Source of the DNA: Fulvimarina sp.
GTDB taxonomy: Bacteria > Pseudomonadota > Alphaproteobacteria > Rhizobiales > Rhizobiaceae
Reading direction: 5' to 3'
NCBI GenBank assembly: GCA_002700095.1
Contig: PACL01000034.1
Span: 1 to 62,732 of the forward strand
DNA length: 62,732 nt
The notes beneath the pieces are model-generated. The model made no database searches. It was not told the DNA's origin and was given only the letters and a program-made list of their open reading frames with translations. Below are positions 51,179-60,602 of this stretch, piece after piece. Positions within the stretch are counted from its first letter, which is position 1, and each line of letters starts with the position of its first letter. The translations under genes and the position numbers were made by a program.

Positions 51179-51482
51179 TCTCTCGTCCGGTCGCCGGTGG
51201 CGGATTGGGGCGCCTTCGCTGCTACGAGGGCTGTGACGGCTTATGCCCAACCATGCCGGCCCCGCAATGGGCGAGGGGTCGAAATGCGCCTGTCGAGCAG
51301 CCAGAACACCGTCCCGCCGTTGCAGGTTTGCACTGATCGCCGGGAATTTCGCGTTTCCCCGGTCGCGAGCGCCCGCGAGCGAAATGGACGCCGGATCGGC
51401 CGTTCGTTAGGTTGCGGCGGCAACCGACGACCCGCAGGAGCCCTGCCGGCGTCGCCTGCGGACTGGAAGGAAAGGGTGTGCC
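51179..51482. other. Divergent region between exporter and GNAT genes
   Basis: About 300 bases. If the exporter begins at the TTG at 51250 the gap is shorter. Promoters of both divergent genes should be here; nothing else is recognised. Confidence 0.45.
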
Positions 51483-52061
51483 GTGTCCGGCGCTTACATA
51501 CTGCGACCCGCCGAGCGGGACGATCTGCCGTCGATCACCGCGATCTACGTGGAGGAGGTCCGCACCGGCACGGCAACCTACGAGCTGACCCCGCCGGACG
51601 AAGCGGAAATGGCGCGTCGCTTCGACGAGCTTCAGGCGAAGCACTTTCCCTATCTCGTCGCCGAGGATCACGATGGCGCAATCCTCGGCTATGCCTATGC
51701 CGGCCCCTTCCGGGCGCGTCCGGCCTACAACTGGTTCGTCGAGAACTCGATCTATCTGGCCCCGCAGGCCCGGGGCAGGGGCGTCGGAACGGCGCTGTTG
51801 ACGCGGCTCGTCGAGGAATGCGAGCGGCTCGGCTTCCGGCAGATGCTGGCGGTGATCGGCGGCTCGGACAATCACGGTTCGATCCGCCTGCACACGAGGC
51901 TCGGTTTCCAGATGATCGGCACCATGCCGGCGACGGGCCTGAAGTTCGGCCGCTGGATCGACACGGTGCTGATGCAGCGCCCGCTCGGGGAGGGGGCCGG
52001 CACCATTCCCGACAAGAGCGCCTATCCGGGCGACTTCGCGGCCCCTCCCGCGCAGCGCTGA
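51483..52061 (+). CDS. GNAT N-acetyltransferase, phosphinothricin-acetyltransferase-like
   Basis: Protein of 192 residues with the GNAT fold of the PAT/YncA group. It has AERDDLPSITAIYVEEVRTG at the start, GYAYAGPFRARPAYNWFVEN in the middle and the acetyl-CoA loop APQARGRGVGTALLTRLVEE, followed by SIRLHTRLGFQMIGTMPATG and FGRWIDTVLMQRPL, which is typical of this group. Enzymes of the group acetylate methionine sulfoximine, phosphinothricin or other small amines. The start is a GTG at 51483 behind AAGGAAAGG. Confidence 0.92.
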   Translation: MSGAYILRPAERDDLPSITAIYVEEVRTGTATYELTPPDEAEMARRFDELQAKHFPYLVAEDHDGAILGYAYAGPFRARPAYNWFVENSIYLAPQARGRGVGTALLTRLVEECERLGFRQMLAVIGGSDNHGSIRLHTRLGFQMIGTMPATGLKFGRWIDTVLMQRPLGEGAGTIPDKSAYPGDFAAPPAQR

Positions 52062-52094
52062 GCCGCCGCGAAATACTCCGTCAGCCGCGGCGGC
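52062..52094. terminator. Hairpin between convergent GNAT and YihY genes
   Basis: GCCGCCGCG (52062-52070), right after the GNAT stop, is exactly complementary to CGCGGCGGC (52086-52094). The 15-base loop contains the stop of the convergent YihY gene. No T-run is seen. Confidence 0.5.
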
Positions 52095-53250
52095 CGCTGC
52101 GCGACAGGCCGGCGATGGCGACGAGGGCGATGACGGCGGGAATGCCGGCCGCGAGCCACTGTTCGCGCTGCGCGCGCTGCCTGCGGCGCCGGCCGGCGTC
52201 GCCGTAGAGGGCGTCGATCTCCCGCTTCAGCGACGGGTCCTTTTCGACGAAGATCCGCTCCCCGGCCACCACCGCGTCGGCGACCTGGTCGGCCATGGTC
52301 GCACCTCGCTCGCCCAGCGGCGCGTCCGCTCCGGTGGTGGTGTCGCGGGCGGTCTGATGCTCCATCTCGGAGTTCAGTTCGCCGCCGACGATGAGAATGA
52401 TCATTGTCAGCCACATCCAGGTCATCATGCCGATCAGCGCGCCGAGCGAGCCGTAGGTGGCGTCATAGGAGCCGAAATTCGCCGTGTACCAGGAGAACAG
52501 CACCGACACGATCGCGATCACCACCACGGCGAGGACGGCGCCGGGGGTGACCCAGCGCCATTTGGCGCTTTCGCGGCACGGCCCCCAGCGATAGAGCGCC
52601 GAGATGCCGAGGGAGACGACGAGCAGCATCGCAAGGAAGCTCGCGGCGGTGATCGCCCATTCCGTGCCCTCGCCGAGGCCGACGAAGCCCAGAACGAGGG
52701 GGAGGACGACGGTGAGCGCGATCATCGACAGGGCCGCGGCGAGGAGGCAGAGGGTGAAGGCGAGAGACACCAAGGTCAGCTTCACGAAGGAGCGCTCCTC
52801 CTTCTGCTCGTAGGCGACGTTCATCGCCTCGAACAGCGCTTTGACCCCCGCATTGGCGCTCCACAGCGAGATGGCGAGGGAGACGATCAGCGACAGGCCG
52901 AGCGTGCCGTTCGCCGCACTCGCCAGCCGCTGCAACTGTTCGTCGACGATCTGCACGGCGCCGCCCGGCAGGAGCGCCGACAGCAAGCCGACATGCTCAC
53001 GCACCGTCGCCGGATCGGCGACGAGGCCGTAGATCGAGACCAGGGCCGCCATGGTGGGGACCATCGCCAGCAGCAGGTAGTAGGTGACGCCGGCCGCGAC
53101 GAGCATCACCCGGTCATCCGAGATCTCCGCGAAGACGCGCGACAGGATGTGCTTCCACCCGGAGACCGGGATCTCGCTCGGCCCTTGGGCCTCCAGCCCG
53201 AGCTCACCGGCACGGGAGTGGCTGGAAGTCTTCGCGGTCGGCTGCGCCAT
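52081..53250 (-). CDS. YihY/BrkB-family membrane protein
   Basis: Inner-membrane protein of 389 residues with about six helices. The family marks are FAEISDDRVMLVAAGVTYYLLLAMVPTMAALVS (first helix region), LWSANAGVKALFEAMNVAYE and FGSYDATYGSLGALIGMMTW with the MWLTMIILIVGGELNSEME end. It was once named ribonuclease BN; it is now seen as a membrane protein of unclear function, linked to serum resistance in Bordetella. The soluble C-terminus (about 300-370) is basic (RRRRQRAQRE) and is followed by a final short hydrophobic helix. Confidence 0.9.
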   Translation of the reverse strand: MAQPTAKTSSHSRAGELGLEAQGPSEIPVSGWKHILSRVFAEISDDRVMLVAAGVTYYLLLAMVPTMAALVSIYGLVADPATVREHVGLLSALLPGGAVQIVDEQLQRLASAANGTLGLSLIVSLAISLWSANAGVKALFEAMNVAYEQKEERSFVKLTLVSLAFTLCLLAAALSMIALTVVLPLVLGFVGLGEGTEWAITAASFLAMLLVVSLGISALYRWGPCRESAKWRWVTPGAVLAVVVIAIVSVLFSWYTANFGSYDATYGSLGALIGMMTWMWLTMIILIVGGELNSEMEHQTARDTTTGADAPLGERGATMADQVADAVVAGERIFVEKDPSLKREIDALYGDAGRRRRQRAQREQWLAAGIPAVIALVAIAGLSRSGRRG

Positions 53251-53393
53251 CGTGTCGTCCTGGTCCGTTGCTCAGCCGGGACATCTACCGCGCCGGCGGC
53301 CGGGCCACAGGTGCGGCATTCCGCCGGATTTCCTTAGGCGGGCAACGATCGTCGTCACCGCCCTTCCACCATTGAGGGAATGGAGACCGCCGA

Positions 53394-53777
53394 TCAGCCG
53401 TTGTCGGCGGCGCGCAGGTTGCGCTCGAACACCTTCAGGACCGACGACAGCTCGTGGCCGCGCTTCAGGACGAGACCGCCGGCGGCGACCACCTGATAGG
53501 CGCCCTGGCGGCGGGCGAGCTTGGGATCCTTGACGATGCGGTAGAGCGGCATCTCGCTGGTCCGCCGGAACACCGAGAACACGGCGCGGTCCTTCAGCAT
53601 GTCGATGGCATAGTCCCGCCACTCGCCGCTGGCGACCATCTGCCCGTAGACCCGGAGGATTGCCGAAAGCTCCCGCCGGTCGAAGGAGACGATGGCGGCG
53701 CGCTGGTTGGCGCCGGGAAACGCGACGAGGTCGGCCGAGCCGCCCGAGTCCGCGCCATTCGGAAGAGATTGCGTCAA
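53394..53777 (-). CDS. DUF2794 family protein
   Basis: Protein of 127 residues of the DUF2794 family, found across Alphaproteobacteria. Conserved stretches are VSFDRRELSAILRVYGQMVA, GEWRDYAIDMLKDRAVFSVF and LARRQGAYQVVAAGGLVLKR. No signal peptide, membrane segment or catalytic motif is seen. Function unknown. Between it and guaA lie 138 bases. Confidence 0.88.
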   Translation of the reverse strand: MTQSLPNGADSGGSADLVAFPGANQRAAIVSFDRRELSAILRVYGQMVASGEWRDYAIDMLKDRAVFSVFRRTSEMPLYRIVKDPKLARRQGAYQVVAAGGLVLKRGHELSSVLKVFERNLRAADNG

Positions 53778-53915
53778 GACTGCCCCTGTCCCTCCGGATC
53801 ACGAGCCGGCCGTCGCGGCGACCGACCATGACGATATGGTGACACGAAACGCCCTGTCGAGCAAAACCCGGTCGGGGCCGCCGGGCGGATCAGGTTCCTC
53901 CCGGCGAGACCTCGG

Positions 53916-55472
53916 TCACTCCCACTCGATCGTGCCGGGGGGCTTCGACGTCACGTCGTAGACGACGCGGTTGATGCCCTTCACCTCGTTGATGATCCGC
54001 GTCGCGGTGGTGCCGAGGAAGTCCATGTCGAACGGGTAGAAGTCCGCCGTCATGCCGTCGACGGAGGTCACCGCCCTGAGGGCGCAGACGAATTCGTAGG
54101 TGCGGCCGTCGCCCATCACGCCGACGGTCTGGACCGGGAGAAGCACGGCGAAGGCCTGCCAGATGGCGTCGTAGAGGCCGGCCTTGCGGATCTCGTCGAG
54201 ATAGATCGCGTCGGCCTCGCGCAGGATACGCAGCTTGTCGCGGGTGATGCCGCCCGGGCAGCGGATGGCGAGGCCCGGCCCCGGGAAGGGCTGGCGGCCG
54301 ACGAAATGCTCGGGCAGGCCGAGTTCCTTGCCGAGAACGCGCACCTCGTCCTTGAAGAGTTCGCGCAACGGCTCGACGAGCTTCATGTTCATGCGCTCGG
54401 GCAGCCCGCCGACATTGTGGTGCGACTTGATCGTCACCGACGGACCGCCGGTAAAGGAGACGCTCTCGATCACGTCGGGATAGAGCGTCCCTTGCGCGAG
54501 GAAATCGGCCCCGCCGAGCTTCTTCGCCTCGGCCTCGAAGGTCTCGATGAACAGCCGGCCGATGGTCTTGCGCTTGACCTCCGGGTCCATCTCGCCTTCC
54601 AGCGCGTCGATGAAGGTGTCCTGCGCCTGAACATGGACGAGCGGGATGTTGTAATGGTCGCGGAACATCGTCACGACCTCCTCGGCCTCGTTCATCCGCA
54701 GGAGGCCGTGGTCGACGAAGATGCAGGTCAACTGGTCGCCGATCGCCTCGTGGATGAGCACCGCCGCCACGGAGGAATCGACGCCGCCGGAGAGGCCGCA
54801 GATCACCTTGCCGTCGCCGACCTTCTCGCGGATTTCTCGCACTGCCTGCTCGCGGAAGGCCGCCATGGTCCAGTCGCCGGTCAGGCCGGCGACGCGGTGG
54901 ACGAAGTTCGACAGGAGCTTGCCGCCATCCGGCGTGTGGACGACTTCGGGATGGAACATGATGCCGTACATGCGCCGCGCCTCGTCGCCGAAGACGGCAT
55001 AGGGCGCGCCGGGAGACCTCGCGAAGATCTCGAAGCCCTCGGGCATGTCGATCACCCGGTCGCCATGGCTCATCCAGACCTGATGGCGCGTACCCTCCGG
55101 CCAGATGCCCTCGAACAGCGCGCAATTCTTCTCGATCTCGAGGAAGGCGCGGCCGTATTCGCGATGGGTCGAGGGCTCGGCCTTGCCGCCGAGCTGCACG
55201 CACATGGTCATCTGGCCATAGCAGATGCCGAGGACCGGGATGCCGGCATCGAAGATCGCCTGCGGCGCCCGCGGCGCGCCGATGTCGCCGGTGGAGGAGG
55301 GCGAGCCGGAAAGGATCACCGCCTTCGGCTTCAGGCGGTGGAAGCCTTCTTCGGCCGACTGGAACGGCACGATTTCGGAATAGACGCCGGCTTCGCGGAC
55401 ACGCCGCGCAATCAGCTGCGTGACCTGTGAGCCGAAGTCGATGATGAGGACGGTGTCGGGGTGCGCTGTCAT
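53916..55472 (-). CDS. guaA: GMP synthase (glutamine-hydrolysing)
   Basis: Two-domain enzyme of 518 residues making GMP from XMP, glutamine and ATP. The N-terminal glutaminase (about 1-195) has [20 protein letters not shown], the nucleophile elbow GICYGQM and the His/Glu pair in [12 protein letters not shown]. The ATP-PPase domain (about 205-400) has the [16 protein letters not shown] loop, and the C-terminal dimerisation domain ends in KPPGTIEWE, the standard guaA ending. All catalytic parts are present. Confidence 0.98.
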   Translation of the reverse strand: MTAHPDTVLIIDFGSQVTQLIARRVREAGVYSEIVPFQSAEEGFHRLKPKAVILSGSPSSTGDIGAPRAPQAIFDAGIPVLGICYGQMTMCVQLGGKAEPSTHREYGRAFLEIEKNCALFEGIWPEGTRHQVWMSHGDRVIDMPEGFEIFARSPGAPYAVFGDEARRMYGIMFHPEVVHTPDGGKLLSNFVHRVAGLTGDWTMAAFREQAVREIREKVGDGKVICGLSGGVDSSVAAVLIHEAIGDQLTCIFVDHGLLRMNEAEEVVTMFRDHYNIPLVHVQAQDTFIDALEGEMDPEVKRKTIGRLFIETFEAEAKKLGGADFLAQGTLYPDVIESVSFTGGPSVTIKSHHNVGGLPERMNMKLVEPLRELFKDEVRVLGKELGLPEHFVGRQPFPGPGLAIRCPGGITRDKLRILREADAIYLDEIRKAGLYDAIWQAFAVLLPVQTVGVMGDGRTYEFVCALRAVTSVDGMTADFYPFDMDFLGTTATRIINEVKGINRVVYDVTSKPPGTIEWE

Positions 55473-55643
55473 GGCGAGGCTTTAGGCAAGGCGGGCGCGA
55501 TTGTCCAGAAGGCAGACGCAGCATTCGTCGCCAGCCGGCCGTCATGGCTAGCCGGCTGTCGAATCATGCCACAGGCCGGCCGGAACGCGCCGCGTCGGAT
55601 CTCATTGAGTCGCCGCGGCATTCTGCCGCCACGGAGCGAAGAC

Positions 55644-56132
55644 ATGAGCGTCAAGAGTCTCGACGATCTCTTTCTGCACACGCTGAAAGACGTCTACTAC
55701 GCCGAAAAGCAGATCGTCAAAACCCTGCCGAAAATGGCGAAAAAGGCCGGCTCGCCGGATCTGAAGGCGGCGTTCGAGCAGCATCTCGAGGAGACCAAGG
55801 GTCACGTGACAAACCTCGAAAGCGTCTTCGAGGCGATCGGCAAGAAGCCCTCGGCGGTGAAGTGCGACGCCATCGTCGGCATCCTGCACGAGGCGACCGA
55901 GCTGATGGACGAGGTCGAGGACGCGGATACCCTCGACGCGGCGATGCTGGCCGCCGCCCAGGCCGTCGAGCACTACGAGATCGCCCGCTACGGCACCCTG
56001 ATCGCCTGGGCCGGCACGCTCGGCCACAAGGACGCGGTGAAGATGCTGGAATCGACGCTCGTGGAGGAAAAGGCCACCGACGAGAAGCTGTCGAAGCTTG
56101 GCAGCAGCAAGGTCAACAAGAAGGCGGCGTAA
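55644..56132 (+). CDS. YciF/DUF892 ferritin-like protein
   Basis: Four-helix ferritin-like protein of 162 residues, YciE/YciF family. Family blocks with metal-ligand Glu/His are LFLHTLKDVYYAEKQIVKTL, KAAFEQHLEETKGHVTNLES and QAVEHYEIARYGTLIAWA. Such proteins are made under osmotic, oxidative and stationary-phase stress. The ATG at 55644 has GGAG 8 bases upstream; the open frame starts 61 codons earlier without a plausible sequence. Confidence 0.92.
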   Translation: MSVKSLDDLFLHTLKDVYYAEKQIVKTLPKMAKKAGSPDLKAAFEQHLEETKGHVTNLESVFEAIGKKPSAVKCDAIVGILHEATELMDEVEDADTLDAAMLAAAQAVEHYEIARYGTLIAWAGTLGHKDAVKMLESTLVEEKATDEKLSKLGSSKVNKKAA

Positions 56133-56231
56133 GGCCGCCGGGCAGGGCGCCGGCGCATTCTCTCGCGTCGGCCGCCCGGGTTCGGTCCATCGCGAGGATC
56201 GGACCGGGTGCTCCGTGGCACGCCCCTGGCG

Positions 56232-56903
56232 TCAGCGGTCCGGACCGGCGAGGACGCCCGCGCCGATGGCGACCTCCAGCCGGTCGACGGCATCGGCGAG
56301 CTTTGCGTCGATCACATGCAGCAGCGTCGCCCAGTCGTCGTAGTGGTGAAGCTCGGCGGCGCCGTCGGAGATCCCCCGCAGGCCGACCAGCGGCACCTGG
56401 AAGCGCTGGCAGGCCCTCATGACGGCGAAGGTCTCCATGTCGACCATGTCGGCGTCGATCCGGTCGTAGCCCGCGCCCGTCACGATGTCGGAGCCGGTGG
56501 AGAGCCGGGCCGCCGGCACGCTCGGGACCGGCGTCGGCAGCGGGGTTTCCACCGGATGGTCGAGAAAGGGCGTGACGCCCCGGGTGAAGCCGAGCGGCGA
56601 GGCGTCGATGTCGCGCCAGGACACCGAGGCCACCTGATACACCTCGCCCTGTTCGAGGAGGCGCGATCCCGCCGAGCCCAGCGAGACGACGAGGTCGGGG
56701 GCGTGCCCCGCCAGCTGCAGCGCATGCAGCGCGACGCCGGTGCCGAGCGCCGCCTCGATCGGGCCGACGCCGGTCATCAGCGGCCGGATCCGGGCCTTGA
56801 GCTTGTCGCCATATTCGGCCCTCGCCGCCATGACGAAGAGGACGCGCCGGCCCGAAAGGGTCTCCAGCGAGCAGTCGAGCTTGGCGGGGTCGATGTCGGT
56901 CAT
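56232..56903 (-). CDS. mtnN: 5'-methylthioadenosine / S-adenosylhomocysteine nucleosidase
   Basis: Purine-nucleoside phosphorylase-fold enzyme of 223 residues that cleaves adenine from MTA and SAH. Catalytic Glu is in ADMVDMETFAVMRACQR and catalytic Asp in GLRGISDGAAELHHYDDW; the early GVGPIEAALGTGVAL segment binds the base. It is followed at a 29-base distance upstream by tspO on the same strand, forming an mtnN-tspO-rsmB group in reverse order of transcription. Confidence 0.92.
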   Translation of the reverse strand: MTDIDPAKLDCSLETLSGRRVLFVMAARAEYGDKLKARIRPLMTGVGPIEAALGTGVALHALQLAGHAPDLVVSLGSAGSRLLEQGEVYQVASVSWRDIDASPLGFTRGVTPFLDHPVETPLPTPVPSVPAARLSTGSDIVTGAGYDRIDADMVDMETFAVMRACQRFQVPLVGLRGISDGAAELHHYDDWATLLHVIDAKLADAVDRLEVAIGAGVLAGPDR

Positions 56904-56932
56904 CGCGGATCCAGACGGGACGGGGTCTCCCG

Positions 56933-57382
56933 TCAGTTCAACCACCAGAGCGCCGCGTTGAGAAGAGCCGCATAGGCGACCCAGGCAAGATAGGGCAGAA
57001 ACAAGAGCGCCGCGGTGCGCTCCGCCCGCCACGTCGCGGCGATGAAGGCCCCGATCGCAGCGGCGAGGCCGAGGATGACCAGGAACCCGAGCCCCAGGAG
57101 ATGCGCCGTGAAGAAGATCGGCGGCCAGACGAAGTTCAGCGCCAGCTGCGCCCACCAGAGCTTTTGGGGGGCGGCGAGCCCGGCCCGCCAGACGCGCCAG
57201 CCGGCGATGCCGATCAGCACGTAGAGGGTTCCCCAGACCGGTCCGAAGACCCAGGCGGGCGGGTTGAAGACGGGCTTGGCGAGATCGGCATACCAGCCGC
57301 CGGTCTCCACGGAGAGGCCGATCAGCGCGCCGCCGCCGACGGTGAGGAGCAGGAACAGCGGCAGGGCCACGTAGCGCGTCAT
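56933..57382 (-). CDS. tspO: TspO/MBR family tryptophan-rich sensory protein
   Basis: Five-helix membrane protein of 149 residues. The signature AKPVFNPPAWVFGPVWGTLY is in the first loop and LWWAQLALNFVWPPIFFTA in the middle, with PYLAWVAYAALLNAALWWLN at the end, all typical. Bacterial TspO binds tetrapyrroles and, in Rhodobacter and Sinorhizobium, links oxygen or nutrient state to gene expression. Its ATG at 57382 overlaps the rsmB stop by 4 bases. Confidence 0.95.
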   Translation of the reverse strand: MTRYVALPLFLLLTVGGGALIGLSVETGGWYADLAKPVFNPPAWVFGPVWGTLYVLIGIAGWRVWRAGLAAPQKLWWAQLALNFVWPPIFFTAHLLGLGFLVILGLAAAIGAFIAATWRAERTAALLFLPYLAWVAYAALLNAALWWLN

Positions 57383-58683
57383 CCCGCCCGCTCCAGAAGT
57401 GCGAAGAAGAACCCGTCGGTCCCGGTGAGGCGAGGGGTCATGGTGAGCACCGTCCCTCCCGCCAGCGCCTCGATCCGGCAGCGCCCGGCACCGCTCGGCA
57501 CCAGCGCGTCCCACCTCGCGCCGGCATCGGCGACCGCGAACCCCTTGTCCGGGTGGCGCTCGAGGCAGGCGGCGATACGGGCGGCGTTTTCCTCGGCGAG
57601 GAGCGAGCAGGTGACATAGGCGAGCCTGCCGCCGGGCCGCACGAAGCGGGCGGCACGGTCGAGCACCGCGTCCTGCTCTTCCAGGCGCTTGGCCAGCGCG
57701 GTCTCGGACAGGCGCCACTTGGCGTCTGGCCGGCGCCGCCAGGTGCCCGAGCCTGTGCAGGGCGCATCGACGAGCACGAGGTCCATGCGACCGAACAGGC
57801 CCGCCATGTCCTCGCGCGGATCGTGGACCTGGACGTTGCGGGCGCCGGCGCGCGCCAGCCGCTCGTGGATCGGCGCGAGCCGGTGGCGGTCGCTGTCGGC
57901 GGCATGCACCTGGCCGCTGTTCTCCATCATCGCCGCGAGCGCCAGGGACTTGCCGCCGGCCCCGGCGCAGAGGTCGAGCACCTGTTCGCCGGGGGCGGCC
58001 CCCGAGAGCAGCGCCGCGAGCTGCGAGCCCTCGTCCTGGATCTCGAACCAGCCCTTCAGGAAGCCCGCCTCGATCTGGACGTTCGGGTGGCGCCCCGAAC
58101 CCGCGATGGCGGCGATCCGCACGGCTTGCGGCGCGAGGTCGCCCGGCCGGGCGTCGAAAGGCGCCAGCGCCTTCACCACCTTGTCGCGGTCGGCCTTCAG
58201 AGTGTTGACCCGCAGGTCCAGCGGCGGGCGCTCGCCGAGCGCCGCCGCCTCGCTGGCCCAGCCCTCGCCGAGGGACGCCGCGAGGCGCTCGCCCAGCCAG
58301 TCCGGCACGTCGGCGGCGACGGCCGCGGGAGCCTCGGAGAGATCGGCGGCGAGGAAGCGGTTGAACTGATCCTCTGCCGGCATCTGCGGCGCGAAGCGGT
58401 CGCCCTCGAGGGCTGCGGCGAGCGCATCCGGCGCCATGCGGAGACCCTCGATCGCCGCCGCGAAGACAAGGGCCGTCGCGCCGTCGTCGCCCATGCGAAA
58501 ACCGAAGGAGCGCTTCCTGCGCAGGGCGTCGTAGACGAAATTGCCGATCGCCGCCCGGTCGCCGGAGCCGGCGAAGCGGTGGGAAAGGCCCCAGTCCTTC
58601 AGGGCATCGGCGACCGGTCGGCGACGCGCCTCCATGTCCTCCAGCACCTCGATCGCGGCGGCGAGACGGCCTCCTAGGCGCAT
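57379..58683 (-). CDS. rsmB: 16S rRNA m5C methyltransferase, RsmB/Sun family
   Basis: Methyltransferase of 434 residues modifying cytosine in 16S rRNA. The SAM site is VLDLCAGAGGKSLALAAMME, and the two cysteines of the m5C mechanism are in VDAPCTGSGTWRRRPDAKW and YVTCSLLAEEN. The N-terminal third is the RNA-binding NusB-like region, divergent here. I chose the ATG at 58683 (MRLGGRLAAAIEVLEDM); it has no strong ribosome site, and the frame is open further with low-complexity sequence. It overlaps tspO by 4 bases. Confidence 0.93.
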   Translation of the reverse strand: MRLGGRLAAAIEVLEDMEARRRPVADALKDWGLSHRFAGSGDRAAIGNFVYDALRRKRSFGFRMGDDGATALVFAAAIEGLRMAPDALAAALEGDRFAPQMPAEDQFNRFLAADLSEAPAAVAADVPDWLGERLAASLGEGWASEAAALGERPPLDLRVNTLKADRDKVVKALAPFDARPGDLAPQAVRIAAIAGSGRHPNVQIEAGFLKGWFEIQDEGSQLAALLSGAAPGEQVLDLCAGAGGKSLALAAMMENSGQVHAADSDRHRLAPIHERLARAGARNVQVHDPREDMAGLFGRMDLVLVDAPCTGSGTWRRRPDAKWRLSETALAKRLEEQDAVLDRAARFVRPGGRLAYVTCSLLAEENAARIAACLERHPDKGFAVADAGARWDALVPSGAGRCRIEALAGGTVLTMTPRLTGTDGFFFALLERAG

Positions 58684-58971
58684 TGCCGCGACCGCGTCTG
58701 AATTCCCGTCCGTGCCGTCATCGCGTCGTCCTGCCGCTCTGTGCCCCCGCGCCACTCGGCGCCGGTCGAAGGGGCAGGCTGTATCACCGCAGGATAGGGC
58801 CGGGCAAATCCGGTGCAGCGAGCGTCGGTGCATCGCACCGCATGGCTTTGCCGCCCCGCTCGTGCCGACTCCCATGGGGATAGACGCACCCCGGCGCTTG
58901 CCCGCAGGGGCCCTGCGACATAAGCCGGACCGACAGCCCGCTCCTTCCCGCCCCCGAACGCGCCGAGCCCC

Positions 58972-59775
58972 ATGGATTTTTCCCTCGCCACCTGGAACAT
59001 CAACTCCGTGCGCCTGAGGATCGGGCTCGTCGAGCGCTTCCTGACGGAGCACCAGCCGGACGTCCTGTGCCTGCAGGAGACCAAATGCCCGAACGACCAG
59101 TTTCCCGAAAAGGCGTTCCGGGCGATGGGCTACGGCCATGTCGCGATCCATGGCCAGAAGGGCTATCACGGCGTCGCGACGATCTCGAAGCTGCCCTTCG
59201 AGGACATCGTCCGGCAGGACTTCTGCGCCGTCGGCGATGCGCGGCACCTGTCGACCCGGATCGCGGTGGCGGGCAGGAAGATCCGCATCCACAATCTCTA
59301 TGTCCCGGCCGGCGGCGACGAGCCCGACCCGGAGATCAATCCGAAATTCCGCCACAAGCTCGATTTCGTCGAAGAGCTGCGACGCACGAATGCCAATGGC
59401 GAGGAGGGCGTCTCGGCGCTCCTGTGCGGCGACCTCAACATCGCGCCGCTGGAGACCGACGTGTGGTCCCACAAGCAGCTCCTGAAGATCGTCTCCCACA
59501 CCCCGGTCGAGACCGAAGGGCTCGTCACGGCCCAAAAGGAGGGGCACTGGACTGACCTGATGCGGGTGCATTTCCCGCCCGAGGAGGTGCTGTTCACCTG
59601 GTGGAGCTACCGCGCCAAGGACTGGGCGACCTCTAATCGCGGCCGCCGCCTCGACCATGTCTGGGGCTCGGCCGACATGGCGCCGGCGCTGTCGAAGGTC
59701 GAGATCCTCGCCGAGGCCCGGGGCTGGGAGAAGCCCTCCGACCACGTCCCGGTGATCGCCCGCTTCGCGCTGTAG
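58972..59775 (+). CDS. xthA: Exodeoxyribonuclease III
   Basis: AP endonuclease/3'-exonuclease of 267 residues in base-excision repair. Motifs are LATWNINSVRLR, VLCLQETKCPNDQFP with the metal-binding Glu, LCGDLNIAPLETDVWSHKQL with catalytic Asp-x-Asn, and RRLDHVWGS with GWEKPSDHVPVIARF, the catalytic His at the end. Length is normal. The gene is divergent from rsmB and convergent with the cyclic-nucleotide-binding protein gene. Confidence 0.97.
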   Translation: MDFSLATWNINSVRLRIGLVERFLTEHQPDVLCLQETKCPNDQFPEKAFRAMGYGHVAIHGQKGYHGVATISKLPFEDIVRQDFCAVGDARHLSTRIAVAGRKIRIHNLYVPAGGDEPDPEINPKFRHKLDFVEELRRTNANGEEGVSALLCGDLNIAPLETDVWSHKQLLKIVSHTPVETEGLVTAQKEGHWTDLMRVHFPPEEVLFTWWSYRAKDWATSNRGRRLDHVWGSADMAPALSKVEILAEARGWEKPSDHVPVIARFAL

Positions 59776-59816
59776 GTGCCAGTTGCGGCGCGCGCGACGG
59801 GCGGCAGCTCACGGGC

Positions 59817-60269
59817 TCAGCTGAAGCGCCCCTCCAACCGCTCGATGTCGGCGAGCATCGCTTCGAGCTCGTCGCGGATGCGCTGGTGCAGGGCAGCTGT
59901 GAATTCCGGATATTCTTCCAGCATGCGGCGAAACAGCGGGCGCGAGACGCGAATCAGCTCGCAGTCGGTCTCGGTGCGGGCGCTGGCGGGCCGCGTCGTT
60001 TCGGTGATCAGGCAGAGTTCGCCGAGCAGCGTGCCGGGCCCGTGGCGGGACAGCACTCTGGCTTCCTCACCGCGCCCGTGGATCAGCGCCACCTCGCCGC
60101 TGGCGATGACGAAGCCCGCATCGGCGCGGGCGCTCTCGCGGAACACGAATTCGCCCGCCCGCAGCCGCCGGTGCTCGGCGCCGAAGGCCAGGAGCCGCAG
60201 CTGGTCGGTCTCAAGCTCGTCGAAGAGCCGGACCTTGCGGAGGATGGCGATGTCGCTCTCGAGGCTCAT
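59817..60269 (-). CDS. Cyclic-nucleotide-binding-domain protein without DNA-binding domain
   Basis: Protein of 150 residues with a Crp-type ligand domain only: FDELETDQLRLLAFGAEHRR, a G-E-F-V-F-R-E strand pair, and the phosphate-binding cassette region GPGTLLGELCLITETTRPAS with the GELxLxxxxxR pattern. A C-terminal helix follows (FTAALHQRIRDELEAMLADI), but no helix-turn-helix. It may bind cAMP or cGMP and act through a partner. The usual rhizobial neighbours xthA and the CenR-like gene flank it. A TTAACCAT half site (CtrA-like) lies at 60342-60349, about 73 bases upstream. Confidence 0.88.
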   Translation of the reverse strand: MSLESDIAILRKVRLFDELETDQLRLLAFGAEHRRLRAGEFVFRESARADAGFVIASGEVALIHGRGEEARVLSRHGPGTLLGELCLITETTRPASARTETDCELIRVSRPLFRRMLEEYPEFTAALHQRIRDELEAMLADIERLEGRFS

Positions 60270-60602
60270 GGTTGCGGCGTACCGATCTTCTCCTGCCCCC
60301 GAGGTGCAGCGTCATGTTGCGAACCCGCAGCTGCTCTCGCATTAACCATCACGATGGCTGCAAGCCGCAGACGGCGGGCCGTGGCCGCGAATGGCGGCGA
60401 TGGTATCGTGAACGGGATTGGTAGAGGAATGGTGAACGTCGAGGCAAGGATCATCTGACGTTACGTCAGGAATGATCCGAAATGTCTCAGGATTCGTCCC
60501 TCACGTCCGATGGGCCCGCCGCGCGCGGGCGCCTGATGGAGGGCACGCCGGAAGGAACGCGTCGCCCTCCGCGGACCTGCCCCTTGCCGGCGGGCGGCAA
60601 TC
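60270..60602. other. Gene-free stretch between cNMP-binding protein and CenR-like regulator
   Basis: About 330 bases containing three items: TTAACCAT at 60342-60349 (CtrA half-site form), a stem-loop at 60448-60478 (listed separately), and a small GC hairpin GCCCGC/GCGGGC around 60508-60525 after the regulator gene. No gene is seen. Confidence 0.5.
60448..60478. other. Long imperfect palindrome downstream of the CenR-like gene
   Basis: CTGACG-TTA-CGTCAG at 60455-60469 is perfect, and it is extended by GGATCAT (60448-60454) pairing with ATGATCC (60472-60478) with a 2-base bulge. This could end the regulator transcript or be an operator for the gene at 60269; no T-run is present. Confidence 0.55.

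Noticed and set aside
52081..53250. Annotation of the YihY/BrkB protein as ribonuclease BN
   Set aside because: That name comes from an old misassignment; the protein is an integral membrane protein without nuclease motifs.
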